A DNA stretch of 64,000 nt from Streptomyces sp. DSM 110735 (lineage in GTDB: Bacteria > Actinomycetota > Actinomycetes > Streptomycetales > Streptomycetaceae), in the NCBI RefSeq assembly GCF_016482685.1, contig NZ_JACYHF010000017.1, forward strand, positions 82,542 through 146,541, read 5' to 3'. How positions within the stretch are numbered: the first letter of the stretch is position 1; the number at the start of each line of letters is the position of its first letter. The translations under genes were made by a program, and so were the position numbers. The notes under the pieces were generated by a model. It made no database searches, was not told the origin of the DNA, and saw nothing but the letters and a program-made list of their open reading frames with translations. Shown piece after piece: positions 9,093 through 17,762 of this stretch.

Positions 9093-10121
9093 GTGGCGAA
9101 GGGGGATGCCGCGGGGGCGGTGGCCTCGGGAAGAGTGCGCGTCCTGTCGCCGCGCGGGGGCGTCCGGGGCGCGGGCATTCTGGTGCGGGCGGACACGGTG
9201 CTGACCTGCGCGCATGTCGTGACCTCGGTCCTCGGCCAGGGACCGGGGGACGGGACCGCGCCCGAGGGGAGCGTGCTGGTCGACGTGCCGGGGCTTCCGG
9301 GCGGTACGCCCGTCGGGGCGAGCGTCCTGCCCAACGCCTGGTTCCCCGGACCGCTCGCCGGTGGCTCCGGGGGCGACCTCGCCGTCCTGCGCCTGTCCGG
9401 GGCGCCGCCCGGCGGAACGGCGGCGGCACGGCTCGGAGCGTGCGGCGAACCGGAGCGGCGCGAGGTGCGGTTGTACGGCCATCCCGCGGGCGCGCCCGAC
9501 GGGCTGTGGGCGCGGGCGCGCCTGGTCGGCCGGGGCGGTCCGCACCACGACTGGATACAGCTCGAAGGCACCGGCGTCGGCGGACCCCGGATCGGTCACG
9601 GCTTCAGCGGTGCCGGGGTGTGGGACGCGGCGGGGCGCCGGGTCGTCGGGATGGTCACCGCGGCGTACACCGACCAGCAGGCGAGGGCGGCGTGGATGCT
9701 TCCGCTGGAGGCGGCGGCGCGGGCGTGGCCGGAACTGGGCGGGGCGCTCGCGGAGGCGGAGCCGGAAACGTCGCCCGTGCCGCAACCCCCTTCCGACCGT
9801 GACCAGTTCGCGCTGGCCGACGCGCTCCTGGACGTGCCCCCGATCGAGGACGACGGCGGCGCCGCGCTGCGCGGTCTGCTGCCGCCCCGTATCCGCCGTG
9901 CCGTACGGACGCACGCCCGGCCCCGGCTCCAGCTCTTCTTCGTCGTCCAGGCGTGCGCCGAGCACCCCGACGGGCGGCGCGCCCTGGTGGACGCCGTACG
10001 GCTCCTGGACGACGAGTCCCGGGCCGCGCGGTCCGCCCTGGACCTCCTGGAGAGGCTGTGGCCGGCGCCGGCACCCGCCGGTGGTCCGCGTCCGCCCGCC
10101 CCGGGAGGCGCATCCTCGTGA
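9093..10121 (+). CDS. Trypsin-like serine protease with effector-associated domain
   Basis: A 342-residue protein that heads the conflict-system operon. Residues 1-215 form a trypsin-like peptidase with the triad His41 (LTCAHVV), Asp95 (GGDLAVLRL) and Ser172 (GFSGAGVWD). There is no signal peptide, so the protease is cytoplasmic. Residues of about 240-330 (from FALADALLDVPP to LLDDES) match the effector-associated domain 2 pattern, a small helical adaptor used for homotypic recruitment in NTPase conflict systems. The GTG at 9093 was chosen because a purine-rich GGGGGAAGGGG lies 7 bases upstream; an open frame back to 9012 lacks this. The stop overlaps the next start as GTGA. The intergenic 8890-9092 should contain the operon promoter, but I see no convincing boxes. 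Confidence 0.85.
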   Translation: MAKGDAAGAVASGRVRVLSPRGGVRGAGILVRADTVLTCAHVVTSVLGQGPGDGTAPEGSVLVDVPGLPGGTPVGASVLPNAWFPGPLAGGSGGDLAVLRLSGAPPGGTAAARLGACGEPERREVRLYGHPAGAPDGLWARARLVGRGGPHHDWIQLEGTGVGGPRIGHGFSGAGVWDAAGRRVVGMVTAAYTDQQARAAWMLPLEAAARAWPELGGALAEAEPETSPVPQPPSDRDQFALADALLDVPPIEDDGGAALRGLLPPRIRRAVRTHARPRLQLFFVVQACAEHPDGRRALVDAVRLLDDESRAARSALDLLERLWPAPAPAGGPRPPAPGGASS

Positions 10122-11698
10122 CGCTCGTGCCGGATTCCTGGGGACCGCCCAAGGTGCTGCTCGACGCGCTGGACGCCGTCCCGTGCTTCGAGGAACCGGT
10201 GCTGCTGCACGAGTGCGCGCGCCAGGTGGGGCGGGCGCTGCGGATCAGGATCGTGCTGCCCGACACCAGCCGACGCCGGATCGCGCTCATGTTCCTCCTC
10301 CGCGAGGTGATGGCCCACCCGGACGGGCTGCGGGTGCTGGGCGGCGTGGTCTCGATGCTGGAGGGCGAGACCCGCGACATGGCCCGGCTGCGCACCGCCA
10401 TCGCCCTCGCCGAGGTCCCCCTCTTCCCCGCCCCCACCTGGGAACGCCTGATGACCCTCCTCGGCGGTCTCGAAGTCCTCGACATCGCCGGGGTCTTCCA
10501 CGAGGCACTCGGCGACCGCCCCGACCCCCTCCCGGCGCACTGCGCGGAACCGTGGTCGGCGGTGCTGTACGCGGCGACGCTGAACGCCCGGCCGGGGCGG
10601 GCGCTGCCCTGTGTGCTGCTGGTGGAGGAGCTGGCGCGGTACGCGAGGGGCGGTCAGCGGCAGGAACTGCTCGACTGGGCGGCGGAGCACCGGCAGTTGC
10701 CGGAGGCGTACCCCGGCGGCAGCGCGCCCGGCCACGGCGGCGCCCCCAACCTGCCCGCCGTCGCCGCGGGGGAGGGCGCCCGTCCCGCCGTCCGGTCCGA
10801 GCGTGACTTCGCCCGCCCGGTGAGTGCCGTACCGCCGATGTCGTTACCCGGGGTCGACAAGGAGACCGTGTGGTCCCCCGCCACCTGGCTGATGGTCCGG
10901 CTCCGTCCTCTGCTCTATTCCGACCGCGCGCATACGCAGCAGCTCACCTACTGGTACCGCAACGGCAGCAGTCCGGCTCCGTATCCCGTGAAGGGCGGGG
11001 ATCTGGAGATCGACGTGGTGGATCTGCCCGAACGCGTGAAGTCGCTGGTGCAGGAGGCCGAGACCGGCTGGGCCTATCTGTGCCGGGACGACCTCGCCCT
11101 GGAGTTCGTGCTGCCCAAAAGCCTCATGCACCTGCCGGTGGAGAGCTGGGCGAAAGAGGGATTCGGCGGTGCGGAGGCGACGCTGGGCAAGGACCATCCG
11201 GTCGTCCTGCGCAGCCTGGAACGGGTGGAGGGGCGGGCGACCCACGGCCGCTGGGCCAAGCGGTGGGACACGCTGAAGCCGGGCTGCCGGGGCCCGGTGC
11301 ACTGGTTTCCCGGTGAGCATCCCGACCGTCTGCTCGCGGACCCGCACCCGGTCATGGTTGTCCTGAGCGGACCGCCGGGCAGCCGGGGAACCATGGACTC
11401 CGGCATCGACGAACTGGACGTCTCCCTCCGGGCGGGGGTGCCCATAGTCGTATGGGACCGCCGTGGCGGAATCGACCCCGCCTTCCGGCATGAATTGCTG
11501 GAAATTGCCGCACGCACGGGCGTTCACCGATTGCCTGAGGTAGTCAGGGCGTTGCGCATTGGGGCCGGAGACGGGGATCCTGCTGAGGGTGGCTCCTCTG
11601 CGCTCGGTCACCACGCAGCATTGCTCTGGGACGACCCGTACCGCCTGCCGGGCGGACCGGGAGAAGCGGCGGAGTCTTCCGCGCAGGGGGGAGGGTAG
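10118..11698 (+). CDS. VMAP-like protein (vWA-MoxR associated) with EAD-like N-terminus
   Basis: A 526-residue protein of the vWA-MoxR-associated (VMAP) type. Residues 5-90 (WGPPKVLLDALDAVP through HPDGLRVLGG) follow the same pattern as the C-terminal adaptor of the upstream protease, so the two may bind each other. The middle is helical and Arg/Leu-rich. The last 220 residues resemble the VMAP C-terminal domain, with LEIDVVDLPE, WFPGEHPDRLL, VPIVVWDRR and the near-terminal HHAALLWDDPYRLPGG. Known systems place VMAP between the ATPase/vWA sensor and the effector. The GTG at 10118 overlaps the protease stop (GTGA). The MoxR gene starts 6 bases after its stop. No catalytic motif is evident. Confidence 0.78.
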   Translation: MTLVPDSWGPPKVLLDALDAVPCFEEPVLLHECARQVGRALRIRIVLPDTSRRRIALMFLLREVMAHPDGLRVLGGVVSMLEGETRDMARLRTAIALAEVPLFPAPTWERLMTLLGGLEVLDIAGVFHEALGDRPDPLPAHCAEPWSAVLYAATLNARPGRALPCVLLVEELARYARGGQRQELLDWAAEHRQLPEAYPGGSAPGHGGAPNLPAVAAGEGARPAVRSERDFARPVSAVPPMSLPGVDKETVWSPATWLMVRLRPLLYSDRAHTQQLTYWYRNGSSPAPYPVKGGDLEIDVVDLPERVKSLVQEAETGWAYLCRDDLALEFVLPKSLMHLPVESWAKEGFGGAEATLGKDHPVVLRSLERVEGRATHGRWAKRWDTLKPGCRGPVHWFPGEHPDRLLADPHPVMVVLSGPPGSRGTMDSGIDELDVSLRAGVPIVVWDRRGGIDPAFRHELLEIAARTGVHRLPEVVRALRIGAGDGDPAEGGSSALGHHAALLWDDPYRLPGGPGEAAESSAQGGG

Positions 11699-11704
11699 GG
11701 CGAC

Positions 11705-12925
11705 ATGGTTCCAGGAGACGGTGAGGCGGAAAGGACGCGTCCGTCCGGCGAGGTGAACGGCTCGGGCGGCGCCGCACCCCAGGACGCGGCGGTCCCGGCC
11801 GGGCCCGCGGGCAAGGGTCCGGGGCAGAACGGTGCGGACAGCCGGTGGTGGATCTATCGCGGCACGGGCAAGCCCCTGTACGACTCCGATCTCGGGACGC
11901 TGCTGCCGCCCCCGCCGCCCTGGCGCCGTTTCACCGGCGGTCCCGTCGTCCCGCCACCGCCGTCGGACGACGAGGAGGCGGAGCGCCGGCTGGGCCAGGT
12001 CGGCGCGTCGTCCCCCGGCTCCGACCAGCTCAGGCGCGAGGCCGACATGGTGAACGCGGCGCTGCTGCTGCGCCGCCCGCTGCTGGTCACCGGTCGCCCC
12101 GGAACCGGCAAGTCGTCGCTCGCGTACCGCATCAGCCGGGAGTTACGGCTGGGCCGCGTCCTGCGCTGGCACATCACCAGCCGCACCACCCTGCGCAACG
12201 GGCTGTACGAGTACGACGCGATCGGCCGGGTCCAGGACGCGGCGGCGCTGCGCGGTACGCACCACGCCGTCGCCGGTGCGGCGGAGCCGTCGGACGACGA
12301 GCGCCTGCCCGGGATCGGCGACTACCTCCAACTGGGCCCGCTGGGTACGGCGTTGCTGCCCTACGAGCTGCCCCGGGTGCTCCTCGTCGACGAGCTGGAC
12401 AAGAGCGACCAGGATCTGGCCAACGACCTGCTGAGCGTGTTCGAGGAGGGCCAGTTCCCGGTCGCCGAGCTGGTGCGCGCCCGGCGGCTGCACCCCCGGG
12501 TGACCGTGATGACCGACGATCCGAGCCGCAGCGCCGACATCGTCGATGGCGTGGTCAAGTGCCGGGCCTTTCCCATCGTGGTGATCACCTCCAACGGTGA
12601 GCGGGAGTTCCCCCCGGCGTTTCTGCGCCGCTGTCTGCGGCTGCGGATGCCCGATCCGGACCGCCCGCAGCTCGTCAACATGGTCATGGCCCATCTGCGC
12701 CAGGCCGCCTCCGGTTCCTCGGGTTCCGCCCGCGCGCAGAGCCTGATAGACCAGTTCCTGCACAACAGCAGGGAGCGGGGCGGTCTCGCGATGGATCAAC
12801 TGCTCAACGCTGTGTTCCTGGCGACTTCGGGGCGTTTCTCCGGCGACGAGGAGTCGCTGGAGGAACTCGTGGACGCGTTGTGGCACCGGCTCGACGGAGC
12901 GGGGGCGGAATCGAGGGCCGGATGA
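11705..12925 (+). CDS. MoxR-type AAA+ ATPase
   Basis: A 406-residue AAA+ ATPase. The first 110 residues are a Pro/Gly/Asp-rich linker. Walker A GRPGTGKSS is at residues 130-138, Walker B LLVDELDKSD has Asp229-Glu230, sensor 1 is IVVITSNGERE, and an arginine-finger-like FLRRCLRLR follows. MoxR ATPases act as chaperones or remodelers for vWA proteins, and here the next gene encodes a vWA domain. The ATG at 11705 has a GAGGGTAGGG purine stretch just upstream. The stop overlaps the next start as ATGA (12922-12925), typical of obligate MoxR-vWA pairs. Confidence 0.9.
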   Translation: MVPGDGEAERTRPSGEVNGSGGAAPQDAAVPAGPAGKGPGQNGADSRWWIYRGTGKPLYDSDLGTLLPPPPPWRRFTGGPVVPPPPSDDEEAERRLGQVGASSPGSDQLRREADMVNAALLLRRPLLVTGRPGTGKSSLAYRISRELRLGRVLRWHITSRTTLRNGLYEYDAIGRVQDAAALRGTHHAVAGAAEPSDDERLPGIGDYLQLGPLGTALLPYELPRVLLVDELDKSDQDLANDLLSVFEEGQFPVAELVRARRLHPRVTVMTDDPSRSADIVDGVVKCRAFPIVVITSNGEREFPPAFLRRCLRLRMPDPDRPQLVNMVMAHLRQAASGSSGSARAQSLIDQFLHNSRERGGLAMDQLLNAVFLATSGRFSGDEESLEELVDALWHRLDGAGAESRAG

Positions 12926-15900
12926 CATCGGCATCCCCCGAGCCCCCAGCCGTGCCACCGGCAGGGGAGCCCGGGCACGACCCGGGCACGGCGTTGCCCG
13001 CCTGGACGGACCTGGCGGACGCGCTCTATCTGGCGGCGTACCGGGACAGCTCCGTACCGCTGTTCGACGTGCCCGGACGCGCCGCCCTGGAGCGCGGCGA
13101 GCGCCCCCGCGAGCGGTCACGGCAGTCCGGTCCCCGTGCCGCCGACCGGGCGTCACCACGGGAAGCGGACGACGCCGCCCCCGAGGAACAGGAACAGGAA
13201 CAGGACGGCCGCCCTCCCCTCGCTCCCTCGCCGGAGGAGGAAGAGCCCCCGGTCGGTCCCGCTCCCGTGCTCGACGCGCTCCCGGCAGAAGAGCGTCCTC
13301 CCCTGCGCCCGCTGAGCAGCCCCGGCGTCCCCGCGGACACGGGGACCGAGGCGGGGCACGCCGCCTGGCCCGCCTCGCCGCGGTTGGCCGGGACCCTCGC
13401 GCTCGGCAGGTCGCTGCGTCCGCTGCGGCTGACGTACCGCTCGCCGCACGAGGCGGAGCTGGACGAGGAGGCGACCGCCGAACGGGTGGCGGCCACCGGG
13501 GTGTGGGTGCCGGTGTGCCGTCCGGTACGGGAACGCAGGCTGGACCTCGTGCTGCTCCTGGACGCCAGTGCGTCGATGGCGCTGTGGTCGCACACGGCAC
13601 GGCAGATCGCCGAACTGATGGAGCAGACGGCCGCCTTCCGCACGGTACGGCTGGTCCGCTGGGACGTCGGCGCGGGCACCGCCGCCGGGGTGCGCCCCGA
13701 CAGCAGGCAGCTTCTGCTGGCGGTCACCGACGGGGGGCACAGCGCCTGGCGCACCGGTCGCGCCGCCTCGGTGCTGCACCGGTTGGGACGGTCCTCGCCC
13801 GTCGCCGTACTGAGCCTGCTTCCGCAGCAGTTGTGGGACCTGACCCTGCCCACGGTCGCGCGCGCCCGGTTACGGGCTCCCTCGGCCGCCGCGCCCAACC
13901 TCGCCTACGCGAGCGATGTGAAGCACGCGGGTCCGGATCCGCTGGACCCGTGGCCGCTCACCGGTCGGGACACCGCCGGAGAGACCGCCGTTCCGGTGCC
14001 GGTCGTCGAGCTGGGACCCGTGGCGCTGGGGCGCTGGGCACGCCTGGTGGCCGGGGCGGGGGACGGCGAGGGGCAGGAACTGGCGACGCTGTGGACCGGT
14101 CCCGAGGGGGATCTGCGGTCCGCCGCGGTCGGACCCGTGCCGACCCGGCTGGCCGACCTCGTGACCGAGCCCCGGAGCGGCGACACGGGCGACGACCGTG
14201 CGGCGGGATCGTCCGCCGAGCTGCGGGCGAAGCGGGCCGCCGCCATGGTGCGGCGCTTTCGCGCCACCGCCTCTCCCGTCGCCTACGCGCTCGCCCAGCG
14301 GCTCGCGGCGGCTCCCCTCAACCTTCCCGTCATGCGGCTGCTGCAGCAGTCGCTGCCGGACGCACAGCCCTGGCACCTCTCCGAGATCCTGCTCCTGGGT
14401 CTGGTACGGCAGACGGGCGACACGGCGGAGACCGAGAACGTCCACCATGTGTCCTTCGACTTCGAGGGGGGCGTACGGGAGGAACTGCTGGCGCTCGGCT
14501 CCCGGACCGAGACCGTACGGGCGTTGCGGGAGATCGAGCGTCACCTCGGTCCGCGTCTGGAGGCGCTGTGGGGCGAGGGCGCGGGCGCGCTGGTGGCGCC
14601 GGAGGGCGATCTCGCGGATCCGCCGATGACCGAGCAGACGCGTCCCTTCGTCACGCATCTGTACACCGCGCTGTGCTCGGTGTCGGGTCCTTTCCTGGCG
14701 CGCGCCAACAGCCTCGGACGACTGCTGCAACGCACCGGTCCCAGGCCGGTCCATCACCTCACTGCCGCCACCGACGGCGCAGCCAAACAGATAGATGTAC
14801 ACCCAATGGGGTACTCCTCACCCCAGGAAATGCGGTCAAATTTGGACATCACACCTAAAGACACGTTACATTACGAATCCGCATCACCTCAGATCTCCGA
14901 CATACCGAACGCCCCACCTCTCACGGGGAATTCAGCGGCAGCGCGGCCACCGTCCGCCCCCGCTTCCCCCGCTTCTCCGTCGCTGCGACAAGGAGGCCAC
15001 ACCGTGTCTGCCGCTTCCTCCGTCGCCCCCGGTCAGTCGACGCTGCCCGAATCGCCCCGCATCTGGGGGAACGTACCGCAGCGGAACCGAAATTTCACAG
15101 GACGAGAGACCCTGCTCGAAAGGCTGCGGGAGCGGCTGCGCGGCGGTATCGCGGCAGTCCTGCCCGAAGCCCTGCACGGCATGGGCGGCGTGGGCAAATC
15201 CCAGATCGCCATCGAGTACGTCTACCGGTACAGCCGCGATTACCGCCTCATCTGGTGGATTCCGTCCGAGCAGGAAAGCCAGATCGTCCAGTCGCTGATC
15301 GAACTGGGCGAACGCATCGGCCTGCAGGTCGGCTCCGAAATGAGCGCTGTGCCCGCGGTTCTGGACGCCCTGCGCCGCAATGAGCCGTACGGCGACTGGC
15401 TGCTGGTGTTCGACAATGCCGAAGATCCGAGGACTGTGCGCAATTATTTCCCCAGCGCCGGATCGGGCAGCATCATCGTGACATCTCGCAACTCCCATTG
15501 GTCCACCAACGTCAGCTCCCTCGAGGTGGACGTCTTCACCCGTGAGGAGAGCGTGGCTCTGCTGCGGCGCCGCAGTCAGAACCTCCCCGACGAGGCGGTC
15601 GACCACCTCGCCTCGGCTCTGGGCGACCTCCCGCTGGCGGTGGAACAGGCAGCGGTGTGGCTGGCGGAAACAGGCATGCCGGTGCAGCAGTACCTGGAGG
15701 TGTACGAGCGCAACTTCACGGAGCTGATGCAGTCCGATCCGCCGCACGACTACAACCGGTCGGTCGCCGCCGCCTGGAACGTGTCGCTGGGCCGGTTGCG
15801 CGAGACCCACCCCGCCGCTCTGCAACTCCTCCAGGTCTGCGCCTTCTTCGCTCCCGAACCCATCGAGTGGGACCTCTTCTCCGCCGTGCGGGGCATCTCC

Positions 15901-17535
15901 GTACCGCCGGAACTGCAGTCCGCGCTGGACGAGCCGGTCAAACTCGGCCGGGCCGTAAGGGAGATCGGGCGTTACGCACTGGCCAGGATCGACCATCGGC
16001 AGAACACGGTGCTGATGCACCGACTGGTCCAGCGCGTGCTGATCGAGCAGATGAACGCCCAGGAACAGGAGCAGATGCGGCACGCCGCGCACCAGTTGCT
16101 GGCCCACGCCGATCCGCGCAATCCCCAGCGCTCCGTCTTCTGGCCGCAGTACTCGTCGCTGCTCAGTCATCTGCGGGCGTCCGACGCCGTGCAGTGCAAG
16201 GACGGCTGGACCCGTCGGCTCGTACTGAACGAGGTGCGGTTCCTGCGCGCCCGGGGCGATCACGCGACGGCTCTGGGTCTGGGCGAGGAGGCGGCGGCGA
16301 TCTGGCGCGAGGACCTGGGCGAGGATCACGAGGAGGTCCTCGCCGTCGACCAGCAGATCGCGGAGACACTGCGCGAGCGGGGGAAGCGCGCCGACCTCCA
16401 GCGTGCCTACGAGATGCAGGCCGGACTGGTGGAGCGGTACCGCAGGGTGCTGGGCGAAGGACACGAGGACACGCTGCGGGCGCAGAGCTATCTGGCCATC
16501 CACCACCGCAACCGAGGGCATTTCGACGAGGCCCGGGAGATGGACCAGCAGGTCTTCGACACCAGTACACGCGAGTTCGGCAGGGACGACCCGGCGACCC
16601 TGCTCGCCGCGCACAACTACGCGGTGAGCCTCCGGCTGGCCGGCAGTTCGGACCAGGCTGTCGAGCTGGACCTGGACACCTGGGAGCGCAGGATCGAGGT
16701 CCTGGGCGAGGACCACATCCAGACACTGGGCACCCGCGAGGCGTATCTGCTCGACCTCCAGGAGGTCGGCCGGTACGAGGAATCCGACGACGGCTACGCG
16801 GCGCTCGCCGACGAGGTCACCAGCAGGTTCGGGGAACAGCATCCGTTCGTGGCCCTGGTGAACCGCAACCGCTGTGTGACCCTGCGCAAGATGGGCGACC
16901 ACGAAGCCGCCTACGCGCTGTCCAGCAAGTATCTGGAGCTGATCGCGGCCAACCTCGGCACCGACAGCCGCCACTATCTGCTGATCGCGGCCAGTCACGC
17001 CAACGACCTGCGCCAGGTCGGCAAGCTCCAGGAGTCCCGCGCCCTGAGCGAACGCGTGCTGGAGACCCACCGCGAGCGGTACGGCCAGGATCATCCGCAC
17101 AGCTACGCCATCGCCATGAACCTGGCGGTGACCCTGCGGCTGCTGGGGCAGACCGAGGCAGCCCTCGAACTCGACCAGGCATCGGTCGAGGGTCTGACCC
17201 GGGTCCTGGGCGCGGACCACCCCCGCACCTTGCTCGCCCGTATGAACCTGGGCAGCGACCACTTCGCCCTGGGCCGTATCGAGGACGCCCACGCCATCGA
17301 CGCGGCGCTGAAGGACGAGTCGGCACGGCTGCGGTCCGACCATCCGGCGAACCTCGCCGTCGAACTCAACCTGAGCCACGACCTCAAGGCACTGCGCAGG
17401 ACAGCGGAGAGCGAAGAGCTGTACGAGAGCGCGCTGGACCGGTACCGGCTGCTCCTGGGCCCCTCCCACCCCGCCACCCTCGACGCCGAACGGGGACTGC
17501 GCGCCAACGGCGACATCGACCTGCTGTCGCTCTAG
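12922..17535 (+). CDS. Giant SAV_2336/vWA + STAND NTPase + TPR protein (FxsT-like)
   Basis: A 1537-residue fusion. (1) Residues of about 36-60 (DLADALYLAAYRD) resemble SAV_2336-type N-termini. (2) A vWA domain carries the MIDAS motif DASAS at 214-218. (3) A linker at about 615-712 is unusual in composition. (4) A STAND/NB-ARC NTPase has P-loop GMGGVGKS at 753-760, Walker B LLVFDNAED, GSIIVTSRN and DLPLAVEQAA. (5) About nine TPR units of the kinesin-light-chain kind (LG-D/H-P-x-T) cover roughly 1100-1537. Family knowledge makes it the sensor/switch of an FxSxx-type system. The ATG overlaps the MoxR stop. A perfect Shine-Dalgarno and an in-frame GTG at 15004 could start an 843-residue NTPase-TPR product on its own. 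The end lies beside two large palindromes. Confidence 0.85.
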   Translation: MTSASPEPPAVPPAGEPGHDPGTALPAWTDLADALYLAAYRDSSVPLFDVPGRAALERGERPRERSRQSGPRAADRASPREADDAAPEEQEQEQDGRPPLAPSPEEEEPPVGPAPVLDALPAEERPPLRPLSSPGVPADTGTEAGHAAWPASPRLAGTLALGRSLRPLRLTYRSPHEAELDEEATAERVAATGVWVPVCRPVRERRLDLVLLLDASASMALWSHTARQIAELMEQTAAFRTVRLVRWDVGAGTAAGVRPDSRQLLLAVTDGGHSAWRTGRAASVLHRLGRSSPVAVLSLLPQQLWDLTLPTVARARLRAPSAAAPNLAYASDVKHAGPDPLDPWPLTGRDTAGETAVPVPVVELGPVALGRWARLVAGAGDGEGQELATLWTGPEGDLRSAAVGPVPTRLADLVTEPRSGDTGDDRAAGSSAELRAKRAAAMVRRFRATASPVAYALAQRLAAAPLNLPVMRLLQQSLPDAQPWHLSEILLLGLVRQTGDTAETENVHHVSFDFEGGVREELLALGSRTETVRALREIERHLGPRLEALWGEGAGALVAPEGDLADPPMTEQTRPFVTHLYTALCSVSGPFLARANSLGRLLQRTGPRPVHHLTAATDGAAKQIDVHPMGYSSPQEMRSNLDITPKDTLHYESASPQISDIPNAPPLTGNSAAARPPSAPASPASPSLRQGGHTVSAASSVAPGQSTLPESPRIWGNVPQRNRNFTGRETLLERLRERLRGGIAAVLPEALHGMGGVGKSQIAIEYVYRYSRDYRLIWWIPSEQESQIVQSLIELGERIGLQVGSEMSAVPAVLDALRRNEPYGDWLLVFDNAEDPRTVRNYFPSAGSGSIIVTSRNSHWSTNVSSLEVDVFTREESVALLRRRSQNLPDEAVDHLASALGDLPLAVEQAAVWLAETGMPVQQYLEVYERNFTELMQSDPPHDYNRSVAAAWNVSLGRLRETHPAALQLLQVCAFFAPEPIEWDLFSAVRGISVPPELQSALDEPVKLGRAVREIGRYALARIDHRQNTVLMHRLVQRVLIEQMNAQEQEQMRHAAHQLLAHADPRNPQRSVFWPQYSSLLSHLRASDAVQCKDGWTRRLVLNEVRFLRARGDHATALGLGEEAAAIWREDLGEDHEEVLAVDQQIAETLRERGKRADLQRAYEMQAGLVERYRRVLGEGHEDTLRAQSYLAIHHRNRGHFDEAREMDQQVFDTSTREFGRDDPATLLAAHNYAVSLRLAGSSDQAVELDLDTWERRIEVLGEDHIQTLGTREAYLLDLQEVGRYEESDDGYAALADEVTSRFGEQHPFVALVNRNRCVTLRKMGDHEAAYALSSKYLELIAANLGTDSRHYLLIAASHANDLRQVGKLQESRALSERVLETHRERYGQDHPHSYAIAMNLAVTLRLLGQTEAALELDQASVEGLTRVLGADHPRTLLARMNLGSDHFALGRIEDAHAIDAALKDESARLRSDHPANLAVELNLSHDLKALRRTAESEELYESALDRYRLLLGPSHPATLDAERGLRANGDIDLLSL
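14842..15006 (+). promoter_or_regulatory. Candidate internal promoter and start inside the vWA-STAND gene
   Basis: Within the open frame, AAGGAGG at 14990-14996 precedes an in-frame GTG at 15004 with a 7-base gap, an ideal ribosome site. Upstream, TTGGAC (14842-14847) and TACATT (14867-14872) are spaced by 19 bases and resemble a housekeeping promoter. The 60 bases 14821-14880 contain only 27 G or C by my count, far below the surrounding roughly 72%. Together these look like a former intergenic region that is now translated through, or a site for a second, shorter product starting at residue 695. Confidence 0.55.
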
Positions 17536-17537
17536 TG

Positions 17538-17694
17538 CCGCGACAGGCAGCGTTTGCCCGTCAAGGAGCGGCGTCCGGTGCGTGCTCTCGGCGTGCCGGC
17601 CGGAAGCCCTCGTACTGGGCGTACTCGGGCTTTCGGCCGGTGCGGCGAGAGTGCGTGCCGGGCGTCGCGACGGGGCGAACGTTGCCTGTTGCGG
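17538..17694. repeat. Large imperfect palindrome (about 75-bp arms)
   Basis: The left arm begins at 17538 (CCGCGACAGGCAGCG) and the right arm ends at 17694 with its near-complement (CGTTGCCTGTTGCGG). The arms pair on through 17583-17615 and 17621-17658, including GGCCGGAAGCCC against GGGCTTTCGGCC. It starts 2 bases after the stop of the giant gene. Open frames read through it on both strands, which is how such intergenic elements often create false gene tails. It resembles dispersed palindromic elements of Streptomyces; no second copy was noticed in this window. Confidence 0.75.
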
Positions 17695-17762
17695 GGCTAG
17701 GAGGCGTCTCCCCGATCTTCGCGGGCTGATCCACGAAGATCGGGGAGACACCCCCTAGCCCC
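17693..17762. terminator. Strong hairpin between convergent genes
   Basis: The arms 17693-17721 and 17734-17762 are 29 bases each with 27 pairs, around a 12-base loop. The TAG stop of the HExxH gene (17755-17757) lies inside the right arm. It probably terminates transcription from both sides. There is no T-run, as is common in high-GC actinobacteria. It abuts the larger palindrome, making about 225 bases of continuous dyad structure. Confidence 0.8.

Noticed and set aside
14783..15003. Frameshift or sequencing error between the vWA and NTPase halves
   Set aside because: The frame is open throughout with no out-of-frame continuation; an intergenic-like linker fits better. It cannot be excluded without raw reads.
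17536..17754. Coding tails read through the palindromes on both strands
   Set aside because: The peptides come from the two arms of the same inverted repeat and have no ribosome sites; stops of the real genes lie at 17535 and 17755.
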